In this document: one piece after another, positions 17,615 to 27,074 of the stretch | Layout: each line of letters opens with the position of its first letter | Numbering within the stretch: position 1 is the stretch's first letter | Assembly (NCBI GenBank): GCA_963836405.1 | Contig: CAWIJL010000012.1 | Coordinates: 62,001 to 126,000 of the forward strand | Direction of reading: 5' to 3' | DNA length: 64,000 nt | Source of the DNA: CAWIJJ01 sp963836405 | GTDB lineage: Bacteria; Acidobacteriota; Terriglobia; Bryobacterales; Bryobacteraceae | Notes under the pieces: model-generated | Databases searched by the model: none | What the model saw: only the letters and a program-made list of their open reading frames with translations | What the model was told of the DNA's origin: nothing | Translations under genes and position numbers: made by a program

Positions 17615-18070
17615 TATAAGTGCCTCTTTCAAACGCCGGAGGCGAGTGCCCGGCGCCTTGCCCGTAGTTGTTGCAGTTTCCGGGCCGCGACCCTCCGCTC
17701 CCCGTGCCGGGCCGCACCAGTTCCGCGACGCCGAATGAAGAATCGTGCTCCATCGCCCATACGGCCGCATTCCGTACGGCACGTCCGCGCCCCACAGCTT
17801 CACGAAACCGGGCCCGCCCCCGCCTCGCCCACGGCCAGCAAGCAGCGCAGGAATCCGAGGCTGAGCGGCCCTTCCCGCTCCGGATCACCTACGAGATGGC
17901 GGCGGTCGGCGCGCGATCATGAACACGGGAACCGGCACCACCTGCCGGTCAATGAAGCGATGGTGGTTTTGCCTGGGCAGCAGCGCGATGAGCCACGCGA
18001 GCCCCGTCCGTGAACACGGGACCGCCGTGGCAGCTTCCGCCTTAGCGGCAGGTTGATGGCACCGGGTTTT
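17615..18070. other. Gene-free interval, 456 bases
   Basis: Lies between two leftward genes. No convincing protein in any frame, no tRNA. A short direct repeat TGAACACGGGA occurs near 17919 and 18010. CCGC-TAAG-GCGG-type pairing near 18040 could be part of a weak terminator for the gene starting at 19411. Confidence 0.4.
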
Positions 18071-19411
18071 CTATTGCTTGATGATGGTGCCGTCGGGCAG
18101 GCGCACTTCGCCCCATCCGCCGTTCATCGTCTGCCGCTCTCCGCGCTCGCCGGTGCCGAAGGGGAATTTCGCGGCGGCCTTTTCGTCCACCTCGATTCCC
18201 CAGCCCGGCGCTTCGTTCGGGTACAGGTAGCCGTCTTTGACAACCGGACAACCGTGGAAGACTTCCTGCACGTTTTGATTAAACCCGGAGTATTCCTGAA
18301 CGCCGAAGTTGTAGCAGGTGACGTCCAGGGTCACGTTGGCGGCGTGGCCAATGGGCGAGACATCGCCGGGCCCGTGCCAAGCCGTGCGCACGCCGAACAG
18401 TTCAGCCATGGCCGCAATCTTGCGGCAGGGAGTGAATCCGCCCGCTTGCGAAACGTGGATGCGGATGAAGTCGATCAGCCGTTCCTGGATAAGCGGCGAC
18501 CATTCGTGCGGGCTGTTGAACAGCTCGCCCATGGCGATCGGCGTCGCGCATTGCTGGCGGATCTGACGGAAATAGGCGATGTCTTCAGGGGACAGCGGAT
18601 CTTCGAGGAAGAACAGGCGGAACGGTTCCACCGCCTTGGCGAACTGCACGCCCTGGTTGGGGGTGTAGCGCTCGTGCATGTCGTGCAGCAGCTCCACTTC
18701 TTCGCCCAATTGCTTGCGCGACTCCTCGATCAGCTTCAGCGAATAGCGGAACTGCGCCGCGGGGTCAAACACCGGCGAGGTGTGGAGCGCCTGCGCCCGG
18801 CCGCCGGCGCCGCCCGAGCCGTAGCTGGCCATGCCCGGCACTCCTACCTGCACGCGCACGTATTTGAATCCGCGCGACATGATCTGTTTCGCCGAGTCGA
18901 TGCAGCGCGCGATGTCGGCGCCGGAGGCATGGCTGTAGCAGGCAGCGGCCTCTCGGCACTTGCCGCCGACCAGTTGATACACCGGCATGTTCGCCTGCCG
19001 ACCCTTGATATCCCAAAGCGCCTGGTCCACCCCGCTGATGGCGTTATTGAGCGTGGGACCGTTGCGCCAGTAGGAGCTGTTGTAGCAGGCCTGCCAGGTA
19101 TCGTCGATGCGGTCCGCCGGCTTGCCCACCAGGAACGGCTTCAGATATCGCGTGACCGCTTCGTTGACCAGGTCGGCGCGCTGCGTGTAGGTCCCGCAGC
19201 CGTATCCGTAGAGTCCGTCCTGATCCGTGACCACCTTGACCACGGTGAGGCGCAAGCCGGCGGGTGCCGTCGCGATCACCTGCACATCCTTGATCTTGGG
19301 CGTAGGCAGGCCGCGCGTGACACGCGCGGCCTGCTCCTGCGCCTTCGCTTCCCGAGCGGTGACCGCCATGGCGCTGGCACCGATGGCCTTCAACAGGCTT
19401 CGACGATTCAT
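18071..19411 (-). CDS. Enolase-superfamily enzyme, mannonate dehydratase-like, Tat-exported
   Basis: A 446-residue mandelate racemase/muconate lactonizing enzyme-type protein. It opens MNRRSLLKAIGASAMAVTAREAKA, a twin-arginine signal of the RRSLLK type. Motifs of the D-mannonate dehydratase branch are PVYQLVGGKCREAAACYSHASG, LLHDMHERYTPNQ (metal and base region), FFLEDPLSPED, GELFNSPHEW and AWHGPGDVSPIGHAANV. The family dehydrates acid sugars to 2-keto-3-deoxy derivatives. Many such homologues have no or other activity, so the substrate is open. It is divergent from imuA. Confidence 0.88.
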   Translation of the reverse strand: MNRRSLLKAIGASAMAVTAREAKAQEQAARVTRGLPTPKIKDVQVIATAPAGLRLTVVKVVTDQDGLYGYGCGTYTQRADLVNEAVTRYLKPFLVGKPADRIDDTWQACYNSSYWRNGPTLNNAISGVDQALWDIKGRQANMPVYQLVGGKCREAAACYSHASGADIARCIDSAKQIMSRGFKYVRVQVGVPGMASYGSGGAGGRAQALHTSPVFDPAAQFRYSLKLIEESRKQLGEEVELLHDMHERYTPNQGVQFAKAVEPFRLFFLEDPLSPEDIAYFRQIRQQCATPIAMGELFNSPHEWSPLIQERLIDFIRIHVSQAGGFTPCRKIAAMAELFGVRTAWHGPGDVSPIGHAANVTLDVTCYNFGVQEYSGFNQNVQEVFHGCPVVKDGYLYPNEAPGWGIEVDEKAAAKFPFGTGERGERQTMNGGWGEVRLPDGTIIKQ

Positions 19412-19475
19412 GAGCCCTAATATATATCACCGCGCACAAATGGAGCGAACGCGTGCGGCCCGGCCTCCCCCCCTA

Positions 19476-19503
19476 TTGACATCTCCCGCCAGCGCGGTAA
19501 AAA
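19476..19503 (+). promoter_or_regulatory. Promoter of the imuA-imuB-dnaE2 operon
   Basis: A consensus -35 TTGACA (19476-19481) and TAAAAA (19498-19503) with 16 bases between. The imuA ATG is 19 bases after the -10. SOS control is expected for this operon, but I could not identify a LexA box by eye. Confidence 0.5.
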
Positions 19504-19521
19504 TTAAGTACAGGCGAAGAA

Positions 19522-20184
19522 ATGGCGAATACGGCTGCCCTCAGACAAAAGTTCGATGCGATTCTCGGCGCTCCCCTCGACTGGCAGTTTCGCCCCGCTC
19601 CGGAGCTCCTCCCTACGGGAATTCCCGGCATCGCCGCCCCCCGTGGCGCACTCACCGAAATTCTGGGGCCCGCCTCGTCCGGCCGCACCACTCTGCTCCA
19701 CGCCCTGCTGGCGGAGGCCACGGCGCGGCAGGAATCCTGTGCGCTGATCGACGCCGAAGACAGCTTCGACCCGGCTTCGGCAGCGGCGGCCGGTGTCCAT
19801 CTCCCGTCGCTGCTTTGGGTTCGTTGCGTCCATTCCGCCGAGCAGGCCCTGAAGGCGGCCGACCTGCTCATCCAGGGCGGGGGGTTCGGCCTGGTGGCCC
19901 TGGACCTCGGCGACACGCCGCCCGAAACCGCGCGACGGATCTCGCTCACCTCATGGTTCCGCCTGCGCCGCGCGGTGGAACATACGCCCACCGTTCTGGT
20001 GGCGCTGGCGCAGCGGTCGAATGCCAGGACCTGCGCCTCTTTGCAGATCGAGTGCTGCCGCGAGCGCGCCGCCTGGTCCGGCGATATTCCGTCCGCGCGC
20101 CTGCTGCGCGGCATCGCGGTTCGCGCCGCTTCCACGGAAAGGAGCAGGACATGTTCGCCTGTCTTCACGGCAAAGGGAATCTGA
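19522..20184 (+). CDS. imuA: ImuA, RecA-like mutasome subunit
   Basis: A 220-residue RecA-fold protein that in other bacteria links RecA to the ImuB-DnaE2 translesion polymerase. The phosphate loop is degenerate (ILGPASSGRTTLLHALLAEAT) yet retains GxxxxGRT. CALIDAEDSFDPASAAAAGVHLPSLLWVRC and GFGLVALDLGDTP match the ImuA Walker B region. The start has GGCGAAG upstream. The 3' end overlaps imuB by 34 bases. Position before imuB and dnaE2 makes the assignment firm. Confidence 0.88.
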   Translation: MANTAALRQKFDAILGAPLDWQFRPAPELLPTGIPGIAAPRGALTEILGPASSGRTTLLHALLAEATARQESCALIDAEDSFDPASAAAAGVHLPSLLWVRCVHSAEQALKAADLLIQGGGFGLVALDLGDTPPETARRISLTSWFRLRRAVEHTPTVLVALAQRSNARTCASLQIECCRERAAWSGDIPSARLLRGIAVRAASTERSRTCSPVFTAKGI

Positions 20185-21398
20185 CCGCGCTCGCCTTCGA
20201 CTTCTCCCCGCTTGTGGAGCAGACCGCGCCCGGCGTGGTCACGCTGGACGTTTCCGGCCTCGACCTGCTGTTCGGCCTCCCGCAGGATATTGCCGCCGCC
20301 ATCGCGCGCCGCGCCTCGGAAACCGGCGTCGCCGCCGCCATCGCCCTCGCCGCCAATCCCGACGCCGCCATCTGCGCCGCCCGCGGATTTTCCGGCGTCA
20401 GCATCATCCCGCAGGGCGACGAGGCCAAGTTCCTGGGACCGCTCTCGCTCGCCCTGCTTGCCCCCACCCCGGACCTTGCCGAAACGCTCGAACGCTGGGG
20501 CATCCGGCGGTTTCAGGAATTGGCCGCGCTGCCCCCGCTCGGCATCGCCGAACGGCTCGGCCCGGAAGGACTTCACCTGCGCGAACTGTCGCGCGGTGAA
20601 GCGGTTCGCAAACTGCTGCCGCTCACCGAGCCGCCGAGGTTCGAAGACGAGATCGAACTGGAATATCCGGTGGAACTGCTGGATCCGCTGGCATTTTTGC
20701 TAGCGCGGCTGCTCAACGGCCTGGCTACTCGCCTGGCCACGCGCGCGCTGGCTACCGACGAGCTGCATCTCGTGCTCGGGCTGGAGAACCGCGCCACGCA
20801 CGAGCGGCGCCTGCGCCTGCCGGTACCTTCGCTAGACACCAAGGCCTTTTTGAAGCTGATGCACCTGGATCTTTCCGCCCACCCGCCGCCGGCCCCGGTG
20901 GTGCATCTGCGGCTTGCCGTTAATCCGGTTAAGCCGCAGGCCGCGCAGAGCGGGTTGTTCGTGCCGCTTGCGCCCGAGCCGGTGAAGCTCGAATTGACGG
21001 TGGCGCGCATCAAGGCGGTGGTGGGCGAGAACCGCGTAGGCTCGCCCTCGCTGGTGGATACGCACCGGCCCGACGCGTTCCGGCTTACAAGTTTCGGCCC
21101 CGCGCGCGGCGGAGCGGTTGTGGAGGCCAGGCCGGCGCAGCCACGGCTCGCGCTGCGGCTGTTCCGTCCCCCGCGGCCGGCGCGGGTGGCGCTCGCTTCC
21201 GGGCAGCCCGCGCATGTTGCGGCCCAGGGAATTCGCGGCCGGGTAGTGAACCTGGCAGGGCCGTGGCGGACTGCGGGCGACTGGTGGACGAATGACCCCT
21301 GGCAGCGCGACGAGTGGGATATCGCGCTTTCCGACGGCGCCTTGTACCGGGTTCATTGCGAAGCCCGGGGCTGGTTTGTGCAGGGCGCCTATGACTGA
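20151..21398 (+). CDS. imuB: ImuB, Y-family polymerase-like mutasome subunit, short form
   Basis: A 415-residue DNA polymerase Y-family protein. ImuB lacks polymerase activity and acts as a clamp-binding hub for DnaE2. ATG 20151 is fixed by GGAAAGGAGCAGGAC just before it, although the frame is open much further left. The protein starts MFACLHGKGNLTALAFDFSPLVEQTAPGVVTLDVSGLDLLFG. This directly joins the first strand to the region that normally lies about 100 residues in, so the usual palm/fingers N-terminus is missing. The little finger (about 170-290) and the C-terminal domain with VNLAGPWRTAGDWW are present. It overlaps imuA and is 29 bases before dnaE2. Confidence 0.9.
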   Translation: MFACLHGKGNLTALAFDFSPLVEQTAPGVVTLDVSGLDLLFGLPQDIAAAIARRASETGVAAAIALAANPDAAICAARGFSGVSIIPQGDEAKFLGPLSLALLAPTPDLAETLERWGIRRFQELAALPPLGIAERLGPEGLHLRELSRGEAVRKLLPLTEPPRFEDEIELEYPVELLDPLAFLLARLLNGLATRLATRALATDELHLVLGLENRATHERRLRLPVPSLDTKAFLKLMHLDLSAHPPPAPVVHLRLAVNPVKPQAAQSGLFVPLAPEPVKLELTVARIKAVVGENRVGSPSLVDTHRPDAFRLTSFGPARGGAVVEARPAQPRLALRLFRPPRPARVALASGQPAHVAAQGIRGRVVNLAGPWRTAGDWWTNDPWQRDEWDIALSDGALYRVHCEARGWFVQGAYD

Positions 21399-21427
21399 CG
21401 TCTTTGGCGAGGTTCCGGGGCCGGACG

Positions 21428-24400
21428 ATGGAAAGTTTTATTGAGCTTCATGCGCGCTCCGCATTCAGCTTCCTCGAAGGCTCCTGCCTGCCGGAGGAAC
21501 TGGCGGGCGCCTGCGCGCATTACGAAATGCCCGCCATGGCCATTGTGGACCGCAACGGCGTCTACGGCGCGGCGCGTTTCCACATGGCGGCGCAAAAGGC
21601 GGGGGTGCGCGCGCATATCGGGTCGGAGATCACCTGCACGAACGGCCGTTCGTATCCGCTGCTGGTGGAAAATCGCGAAGGCTACCGCAACCTGTGCCGG
21701 CTGGTGACGCGCATGAAGCTGCGCGCCGAAAAAGGCAAAGGCGCGGCCACCCCCGAAGAGCTCGCCGAATTTTCCCAGGGCCTGCTCTGCATCACACGCC
21801 ATCCGGACGAGCAACTGCTCGGCATCTTCCGCCGCGGCCATCTCTACGCCGAAATCCAGCGCCATCACCTACGGGAAGAGGAAGCGGAAAACCAGGCCAT
21901 CATCGCCCGCGCGCGCAGCCTGGGCATCCCGCTGGTGGCCGCCAACGCGCCCGCCTACGCATCGCCCGCGCAGCGCGAACTGCTCGATGTGTTCACCTGC
22001 GTGCGCAATCATGTCACGCTGCCTGCAGCCGGCCGCCTGCTCGAGCGCAATGCGGAGCGGCACGTCAAATCGCCCGTCGAGATGGCGCGCCTGTTCGCCG
22101 ACCTGCCCGAAGCGCTCGCCGCCACGCGCGAAATCTCCTCGCGCCTCGACTTCACCCTGGCCGACCTTGGCTACGAATTCCCCCACTACCCGGTGCCCGA
22201 GGGCCATACGGAGATATCGTTTCTGCGCTACCTGGCCGGGGAGGGCGCGCGGCTGCGCTACCGCCCGTACCACGAGCGCGCCCGTTTGCAGATCGAGCGC
22301 GAGCTGGCGCTCATCGAGAAGTTGAAACTCGCCGGTTATTTTCTGATCGTTTGGGACATTGTGCGCTTCTGCCGCGAAAACGACATCCTGGCGCAGGGCC
22401 GCGGCTCGGCCGCCAACTCGGCGGTGTGCTACGCGCTCCAGATCACCGCCGTCGATCCGGTGGGCATGGACCTGCTGTTCGAACGCTTCCTTTCCGAAGA
22501 GCGCGGCGAATGGCCCGATATCGATATCGACCTGCCCAGCGGCGACAAACGCGAGCGCGCCATTCAGTACGTCTACCAGCGCTTCGGCCGGCTCGGCGCG
22601 GCCATGACGGCCAATGTCATCACATATCGCGGCCGGTCCGCCGCGCGCGAGGTGGGCAAGGCGCTCGGCTTCGAGATCACGTCTCTCGAGAAGCTCTCGG
22701 GCCTGGTCCGCGCCTGGGAATGGAAGGACCCGAACGATACCGCCGAACGGCAGTTCCGCGAAGCCGGCTTCGACATGCACAATCCGCGCGTGCGCAAATT
22801 TTTCGAGCTTTACAAAATGGCGCAGGACCTGCCGCGCCACCTCGGCCAGCACTCCGGCGGCATGGTGATCTGCCAGGGCCAGCTCGATTCGGTGGTGCCG
22901 CTCGAACCCGCCACCATGCCCGGCCGCGTGGTTGTGCAGTGGGACAAGGAAGATTGCGCCGATATGGGCATCATCAAGGTGGACCTGCTCGGCCTGGGCA
23001 TGATGGCGGTGCTCGAAGATACCATCAAGCTGGTGCCGGAAGTGTATGGCGAAGAAGTGGACCTCGCCCGCCTGCCGCCCGACGATCCAGACGTCTACGC
23101 CGCCCTGCAAACCGCCGACACGGTGGGCATGTTCCAGGTGGAAAGCCGGGCGCAAATGGCCTCGCTGCCGCGCATGATGCCGCGCCGGTTTTACGACATC
23201 GTGGTGCAGGTGGCGATTATCCGGCCCGGACCCATTGTGGGCAAGATGGTGCACCCTTACCTCAATCGCCGGCAGGGGAGGGAAGTGCCGGACTGCCTCC
23301 ATCCGTCGCTCGAGCCGGTGCTCCAGCGGACGCTCGGCGTGCCCCTGTTTCAGGAGCAGCTATTGCGCATGGCGATGATCGCGGCCGGCTTCACCGGCGG
23401 GCAGGCGGAGGATCTGCGCCGCGCCTTCGGCTTCAAACGCTCGGAAAAACGCATGGCTGAGATCGAAGTGAAACTGCGTGAGGGCATGCAGCGCAACGGC
23501 ATTCACGGGAAGGTGCAGGACGCCATCGTCCATTCCATCACCGCGTTCGCCTTGTACGGGTTTCCCGAATCGCACGCCGCCAGCTTCGCCCTCATCGCGT
23601 ATGCGAGCGCGTATCTGAAATGCCGCTACCTGGCCGCTTTCACCTGCGCCATGCTGAACAACCAGCCAATGGGCTTCTATTCGCCCGCGATTCTGATCAA
23701 GGACGCGCAGCGCCACGGGCTGCGTGTGCTGCCGGTGGACGTCGCGCGCTCGGACTGGGAATGCAAGGTGGAGCGAGGCGGGAAGCCGGTTCTACGGCTG
23801 GGATTGCGGTATGCCCGGGGACTGCGCGAGGAGGCGGGGAGGGCGATTGTCGCGCGCCGCCCCTTCTCGAGCGTGGACGATCTTGCGTTGCGTGTTCCGG
23901 AGCTCCGCAAAGACGAGATGAACCGCCTGGCGGAGATCGGCGCGCTCAATTCGCTCGATCGCCTGCACCGCCGCGACGCCCTCTGGCAGACGCAGCGCGC
24001 CGTGCTTCCGGTTGGCCCGCTGCTCGAAACGCTGGAGGAAAAGGGCGAGCCGTCGCCGCTCGCGCCCATGGACACCGAGGAACGCCTGTGGGCCGATTAC
24101 CGCGGCACCGGGCTCACCGTGGGCCGCCATCCGATGGCCTTCCGCCGCGCCGAAATGAACGCGCTCGGAGTGAAACGCGCCTCGGATCTGACGGCGATCC
24201 GCAACGGCCGCATCGTCCGCATCGCCGGGTCGGTGATCGTGCGGCAGCGGCCGGGCACCGCCAACGGGTTCGTCTTTCTGAGTCTCGAAGACGAAACCGG
24301 CATTATGAACGCGATCGTCACCCCGGATACCTTCGACCGCTTCAAATTTGAAGTGCTGGGCGAACCGTACTTGCTGATCGAAGGCGTGCTTCAGAATTTG

Positions 24401-24481
24401 GACGGCGTCATCTCGATCAAGGCCGCGAAGGTTCGAGGCCTGCGGTCGGGGGCCGCCGCCGAATCGCACAACTTCCACTAG
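21428..24481 (+). CDS. dnaE2: Error-prone DNA polymerase DnaE2
   Basis: A C-family polymerase of 1017 residues that copies damaged DNA and causes SOS mutagenesis with ImuA/ImuB. Order: PHP domain (IELHARSAFSFLEGSCLPEEL, where the usual His pattern is changed as in other DnaE2), polymerase core with catalytic PDIDIDLPSGDKRERAIQYVYQRFG (Asp364, Asp366), QHSGGMVIC, DLLGLGMMAVLEDT, helix-hairpin-helix, and OB fold with GRIVRIAGSVIVRQRPGTANGFVFLSLEDETG. The C-terminus lacks the DnaE1 tau-binding tail. ATG 21428 is chosen over TTG 21404 because the PHP domain starts there. No frameshift is seen. Confidence 0.96.
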   Translation: MESFIELHARSAFSFLEGSCLPEELAGACAHYEMPAMAIVDRNGVYGAARFHMAAQKAGVRAHIGSEITCTNGRSYPLLVENREGYRNLCRLVTRMKLRAEKGKGAATPEELAEFSQGLLCITRHPDEQLLGIFRRGHLYAEIQRHHLREEEAENQAIIARARSLGIPLVAANAPAYASPAQRELLDVFTCVRNHVTLPAAGRLLERNAERHVKSPVEMARLFADLPEALAATREISSRLDFTLADLGYEFPHYPVPEGHTEISFLRYLAGEGARLRYRPYHERARLQIERELALIEKLKLAGYFLIVWDIVRFCRENDILAQGRGSAANSAVCYALQITAVDPVGMDLLFERFLSEERGEWPDIDIDLPSGDKRERAIQYVYQRFGRLGAAMTANVITYRGRSAAREVGKALGFEITSLEKLSGLVRAWEWKDPNDTAERQFREAGFDMHNPRVRKFFELYKMAQDLPRHLGQHSGGMVICQGQLDSVVPLEPATMPGRVVVQWDKEDCADMGIIKVDLLGLGMMAVLEDTIKLVPEVYGEEVDLARLPPDDPDVYAALQTADTVGMFQVESRAQMASLPRMMPRRFYDIVVQVAIIRPGPIVGKMVHPYLNRRQGREVPDCLHPSLEPVLQRTLGVPLFQEQLLRMAMIAAGFTGGQAEDLRRAFGFKRSEKRMAEIEVKLREGMQRNGIHGKVQDAIVHSITAFALYGFPESHAASFALIAYASAYLKCRYLAAFTCAMLNNQPMGFYSPAILIKDAQRHGLRVLPVDVARSDWECKVERGGKPVLRLGLRYARGLREEAGRAIVARRPFSSVDDLALRVPELRKDEMNRLAEIGALNSLDRLHRRDALWQTQRAVLPVGPLLETLEEKGEPSPLAPMDTEERLWADYRGTGLTVGRHPMAFRRAEMNALGVKRASDLTAIRNGRIVRIAGSVIVRQRPGTANGFVFLSLEDETGIMNAIVTPDTFDRFKFEVLGEPYLLIEGVLQNLDGVISIKAAKVRGLRSGAAAESHNFH

Positions 24482-24490
24482 GATCGTGGT

Positions 24491-26251
24491 TCACGCCGGC
24501 TCCACCACCAGCACCGTGCCTTCGTGAGGCGCCAGTTCCAGGTCCACCGATTTTTCGCGCCGCCCGAAATCGCGCCCCGACCACAGATCCCGCACCTTCG
24601 ATGGCCGCGCTACCTTCACCGGAATCGAAACCGGCTTCGATTCCCAATTCAACACACACACCAGGTCCTGGTCCTTCAGATGCACCACGCCCATCCGCAG
24701 TGAATCGCTTTCGAATTCCGCCGCCATGCCCGTCGGGGGCAGCAGCTTTTTCAACAGCTCCTCGCGAGCCGGCGCCAGCGTAGACAAATCGTCGCCGGAA
24801 AGCACCATGCCGCCCGACGCGAGCGCCATTGTGACATGAAACCGGTACTCGTTTTCCGGCAGCGTGCCGCTGACCGTGACCGCGTCCGGGTCGTTCCACC
24901 AGAGCCGGCCGTTTTGCCAGTTGCGGTTCAGGTTCTGTGATGCGACCTTTCGGAACGTGGCCCAATCGCGCTTGATATCCGCGGAGCTGCGCGACCCGTG
25001 AATCAGTCCGAAGGACGCCCACAACGGGTGATTGCAGCCCAGCAGAAACGCGTCGTCGGCGCCCCTCCGGAGCGCCTGCATCCCGCGGCGGTAGGCTTCA
25101 ATGCGTGTCGCTTTTGGGTCGAACAGCCGCCCCCCGTGCATCGCCCCCCAGAAGTTCGCGTCCATCTTGAAATAGGTCACCCCCCAGTCCTGCCGCATCG
25201 TGCGGAAAACCGACTCGAGGTGCCGCTGCGCCTCCGGGTGCGTTCCGTCCAGCGCATACCAGGGACCGCGTCGCCAGCCCTGAAACGTGACCCGGTCCGA
25301 TGGCAGCGGCTGCCCGTCGTTCCCCTTCATGAACCAGTCGGGGTGCTGCTCAAACAGGTGCGACCCCTTTTCGGCAACGAACGGCGCCACCCATAGCGCG
25401 GGCTCGAACCCCTGCTTCCGAATCGCCTGGAGAACGCCGCGAATGTCGCCCCCGAAAGCCGCTCCCGTTTCCAGCCAGTCGCCCATCGCCCGCTGGTAGC
25501 CGTCGTCGATCTGCACGTACTTGAGCTGCGGCACGTCGCGCGCAATGGCGGCCAGGTTGTCCATCACGTTCTTCGCCGTCACACGCGCGCCGAAACAGTA
25601 CCAGGAACACCAGCCGGCCGGCGGGCTCGGCCATCGCAGCGGCGGATGGTTCACGGCAATCCGTTCGGCCAGCCGCGCCAGCAGCACCGGCCGTTCCTCG
25701 CCGCGCGTGAACAGGAATTCTTCGAGGTCCCACGTCTCTCCCGGCGCCAGCGCCAGGCCTTCCGCGTCCAGCACCACCTCGATCGATTTTGGCCGAAGGT
25801 AGAACCGCCCGTTGAAGCGCCGGCAGGAAGTAAAACCGAGGAGCAGGGGAGACTCGCCCGGAGGCGTGAGGGTCAGCAGCCCGGTCACGACTTTTGCGTC
25901 CGCCGGCTGCGGAATGCGGTAGTGCGTCAGCTCGTTGTAGCCGAGATCGACCGGCGTGCCGAGCGTGCCTGCCGTCTGCGAAAGCATTTGGAAGCTCTCG
26001 CCGTAGAGCGCCGTTTCGTCCGGCAGATTGTGCGTAATTCGAAAGAGCGATATTTCCTTAACGTGGACGGTAGCAGGACCGGGATTGGCGAGCTTGGCCC
26101 GGTAAAACTCTCCGTCGTTGGTTCCCGTCAGCTTGAGATTGTGCCCGGACTCCACGGTCCGGACTTCGGAAGGAGCGGACCACAGGTCGAAGGCCTGCGC
26201 CGACCGGAGTACCGGGGCGCAGGCCAGAAGAAGAGCGGTGCGGCGGGTCAC
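24491..26251 (-). CDS. Secreted alpha-galactosidase-like glycoside hydrolase (clan GH-D, GH36-like)
   Basis: A 586-residue enzyme with a signal peptide (MTRRTALLLACAPVLRSAQA). An N-terminal beta-sandwich (about 22-215) precedes a TIM barrel with GWCSWYCFGARVTAKNV, YVQIDDGYQRAMGDW, ALWVAPFVAEKGS and TYFKMDANFWG, whose Asp is the expected nucleophile. The acid/base is probably in GSRSSADIKRDW. The C-terminal beta domain (about 505-586) ends the protein. The family hydrolyses alpha-galactosides or related sugars in the periplasm. The substrate is not decided. It converges with dnaE2, 9 bases away. Confidence 0.85.
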   Translation of the reverse strand: MTRRTALLLACAPVLRSAQAFDLWSAPSEVRTVESGHNLKLTGTNDGEFYRAKLANPGPATVHVKEISLFRITHNLPDETALYGESFQMLSQTAGTLGTPVDLGYNELTHYRIPQPADAKVVTGLLTLTPPGESPLLLGFTSCRRFNGRFYLRPKSIEVVLDAEGLALAPGETWDLEEFLFTRGEERPVLLARLAERIAVNHPPLRWPSPPAGWCSWYCFGARVTAKNVMDNLAAIARDVPQLKYVQIDDGYQRAMGDWLETGAAFGGDIRGVLQAIRKQGFEPALWVAPFVAEKGSHLFEQHPDWFMKGNDGQPLPSDRVTFQGWRRGPWYALDGTHPEAQRHLESVFRTMRQDWGVTYFKMDANFWGAMHGGRLFDPKATRIEAYRRGMQALRRGADDAFLLGCNHPLWASFGLIHGSRSSADIKRDWATFRKVASQNLNRNWQNGRLWWNDPDAVTVSGTLPENEYRFHVTMALASGGMVLSGDDLSTLAPAREELLKKLLPPTGMAAEFESDSLRMGVVHLKDQDLVCVLNWESKPVSIPVKVARPSKVRDLWSGRDFGRREKSVDLELAPHEGTVLVVEPA

Positions 26252-26268
26252 AACCCTACTTTAACGGA

Positions 26269-26637
26269 TCATTTGGCGTTCATGTCGGACTGCATCACCC
26301 CGAACATGATGCCCTCCGTATCCAGGCAATAGGCCAGCCAGCCAACGCCCGGCACCGCCATCTTCGGTACGGCGAGCTTTGCTCCCTTCGCTGTCGCGGC
26401 CTCCAGCGTCTTATCCAGGTCCTCCACCACAATGGTGTTGACCGGCGGTTGCGAAGGGTCACTCCGTTGCAGCAGTCCGCCGTTAATGCCGGGCTCGCTT
26501 TCGGGTCCGGTCGTGATCATCCAGTAGGGCATCGGCCCGTCCCATTTTTGAAACTTCCAGCCGAAAACGGTGGAATAGAAATCGATCGCCCGCTCGACGT
26601 TTTCGGCGGGAATCTCAAAGTGCGTTGGTCTTGGCAT
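26269..26637 (-). CDS. VOC-family glyoxalase/bleomycin-resistance fold protein
   Basis: A 122-residue protein with two beta-alpha-beta-beta-beta units. Recognisable parts are THFEIPAENVERAIDFYSTVFGWKFQKWDG and NTIVVEDLDKTLEAATAKGAKLAVPKMAVPGVGWLAYCLDTEGIMFGVMQ. It is closest to the secreted-antigen/PhnB-like subgroup with unknown substrate. AAGGAG lies upstream of ATG 26637. Its start overlaps the end of the preceding membrane-protein gene by 23 bases. Confidence 0.9.
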   Translation of the reverse strand: MPRPTHFEIPAENVERAIDFYSTVFGWKFQKWDGPMPYWMITTGPESEPGINGGLLQRSDPSQPPVNTIVVEDLDKTLEAATAKGAKLAVPKMAVPGVGWLAYCLDTEGIMFGVMQSDMNAK

Positions 26638-27001
26638 GTCTCGCTCCTTGTAGTTGTGTCTGCGTGCCCAGGCGTTGCGTCAGGAATCCCGTGATGGCGC
26701 CCACGACAAATCCCGGCAGCATGATCTGCAGGTAGTAGTGTTCTCCCGTTTCAGACGGCATGGCGGCCACAATGTAAGCAAAAAAAAGTCCGAGAGCCGC
26801 GCCCGAAGCGATACCGATAGGGTTCGAATTCACCTTCCGGGCAATCAGTCCGCTCAGCACGCCGACAATCATCCCCTTCACCGACGACGCGGCCATGATC
26901 ATCGTCACCTGGTCGCGAACCGCCGGCGTAAACCACGCCGTCGCGCCGTCGATAGCGCCGAGAATTGCGCCCGCGACGATGCCTACTACCGGTTTGTTCA
27001 T
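26615..27001 (-). CDS. Small glycine-rich inner-membrane protein of unknown function
   Basis: A 128-residue protein with about four hydrophobic segments (5-25, 32-57, 65-82, 98-115), rich in Gly/Ala (VGIVAGAILGAIDGATAW, GIASGAALGLFFAYIVAAM). Family not recognised. ATG 27001 is preferred to a slightly earlier start because GGAGGT lies 8 bases before it. It overlaps the VOC gene, so the two are probably co-translated. Confidence 0.72.
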   Translation of the reverse strand: MNKPVVGIVAGAILGAIDGATAWFTPAVRDQVTMIMAASSVKGMIVGVLSGLIARKVNSNPIGIASGAALGLFFAYIVAAMPSETGEHYYLQIMLPGFVVGAITGFLTQRLGTQTQLQGARHAKTNAL

Positions 27002-27074
27002 TCCAGCCACCTCCAGACTTCTATTCCGTGCCGGAGCAGTTTCCTTTACGGCGCTGCCGTAAGAACTTTCGTTT

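Noticed and set aside
18053..19420. Rightward open frame of 455 codons opposite the mannonate dehydratase-like gene
   Set aside because: The enolase-superfamily protein on the minus strand has a Tat signal and all motifs. The opposite product has none.
19227..20150. Upstream extension of the imuB reading frame
   Set aside because: It runs through imuA and the promoter, and a strong ribosome site marks ATG 20151.
21869..23302. Leftward open frame of 477 codons opposite dnaE2
   Set aside because: Antisense to the conserved polymerase core, so it is a shadow of DnaE2 codon usage.
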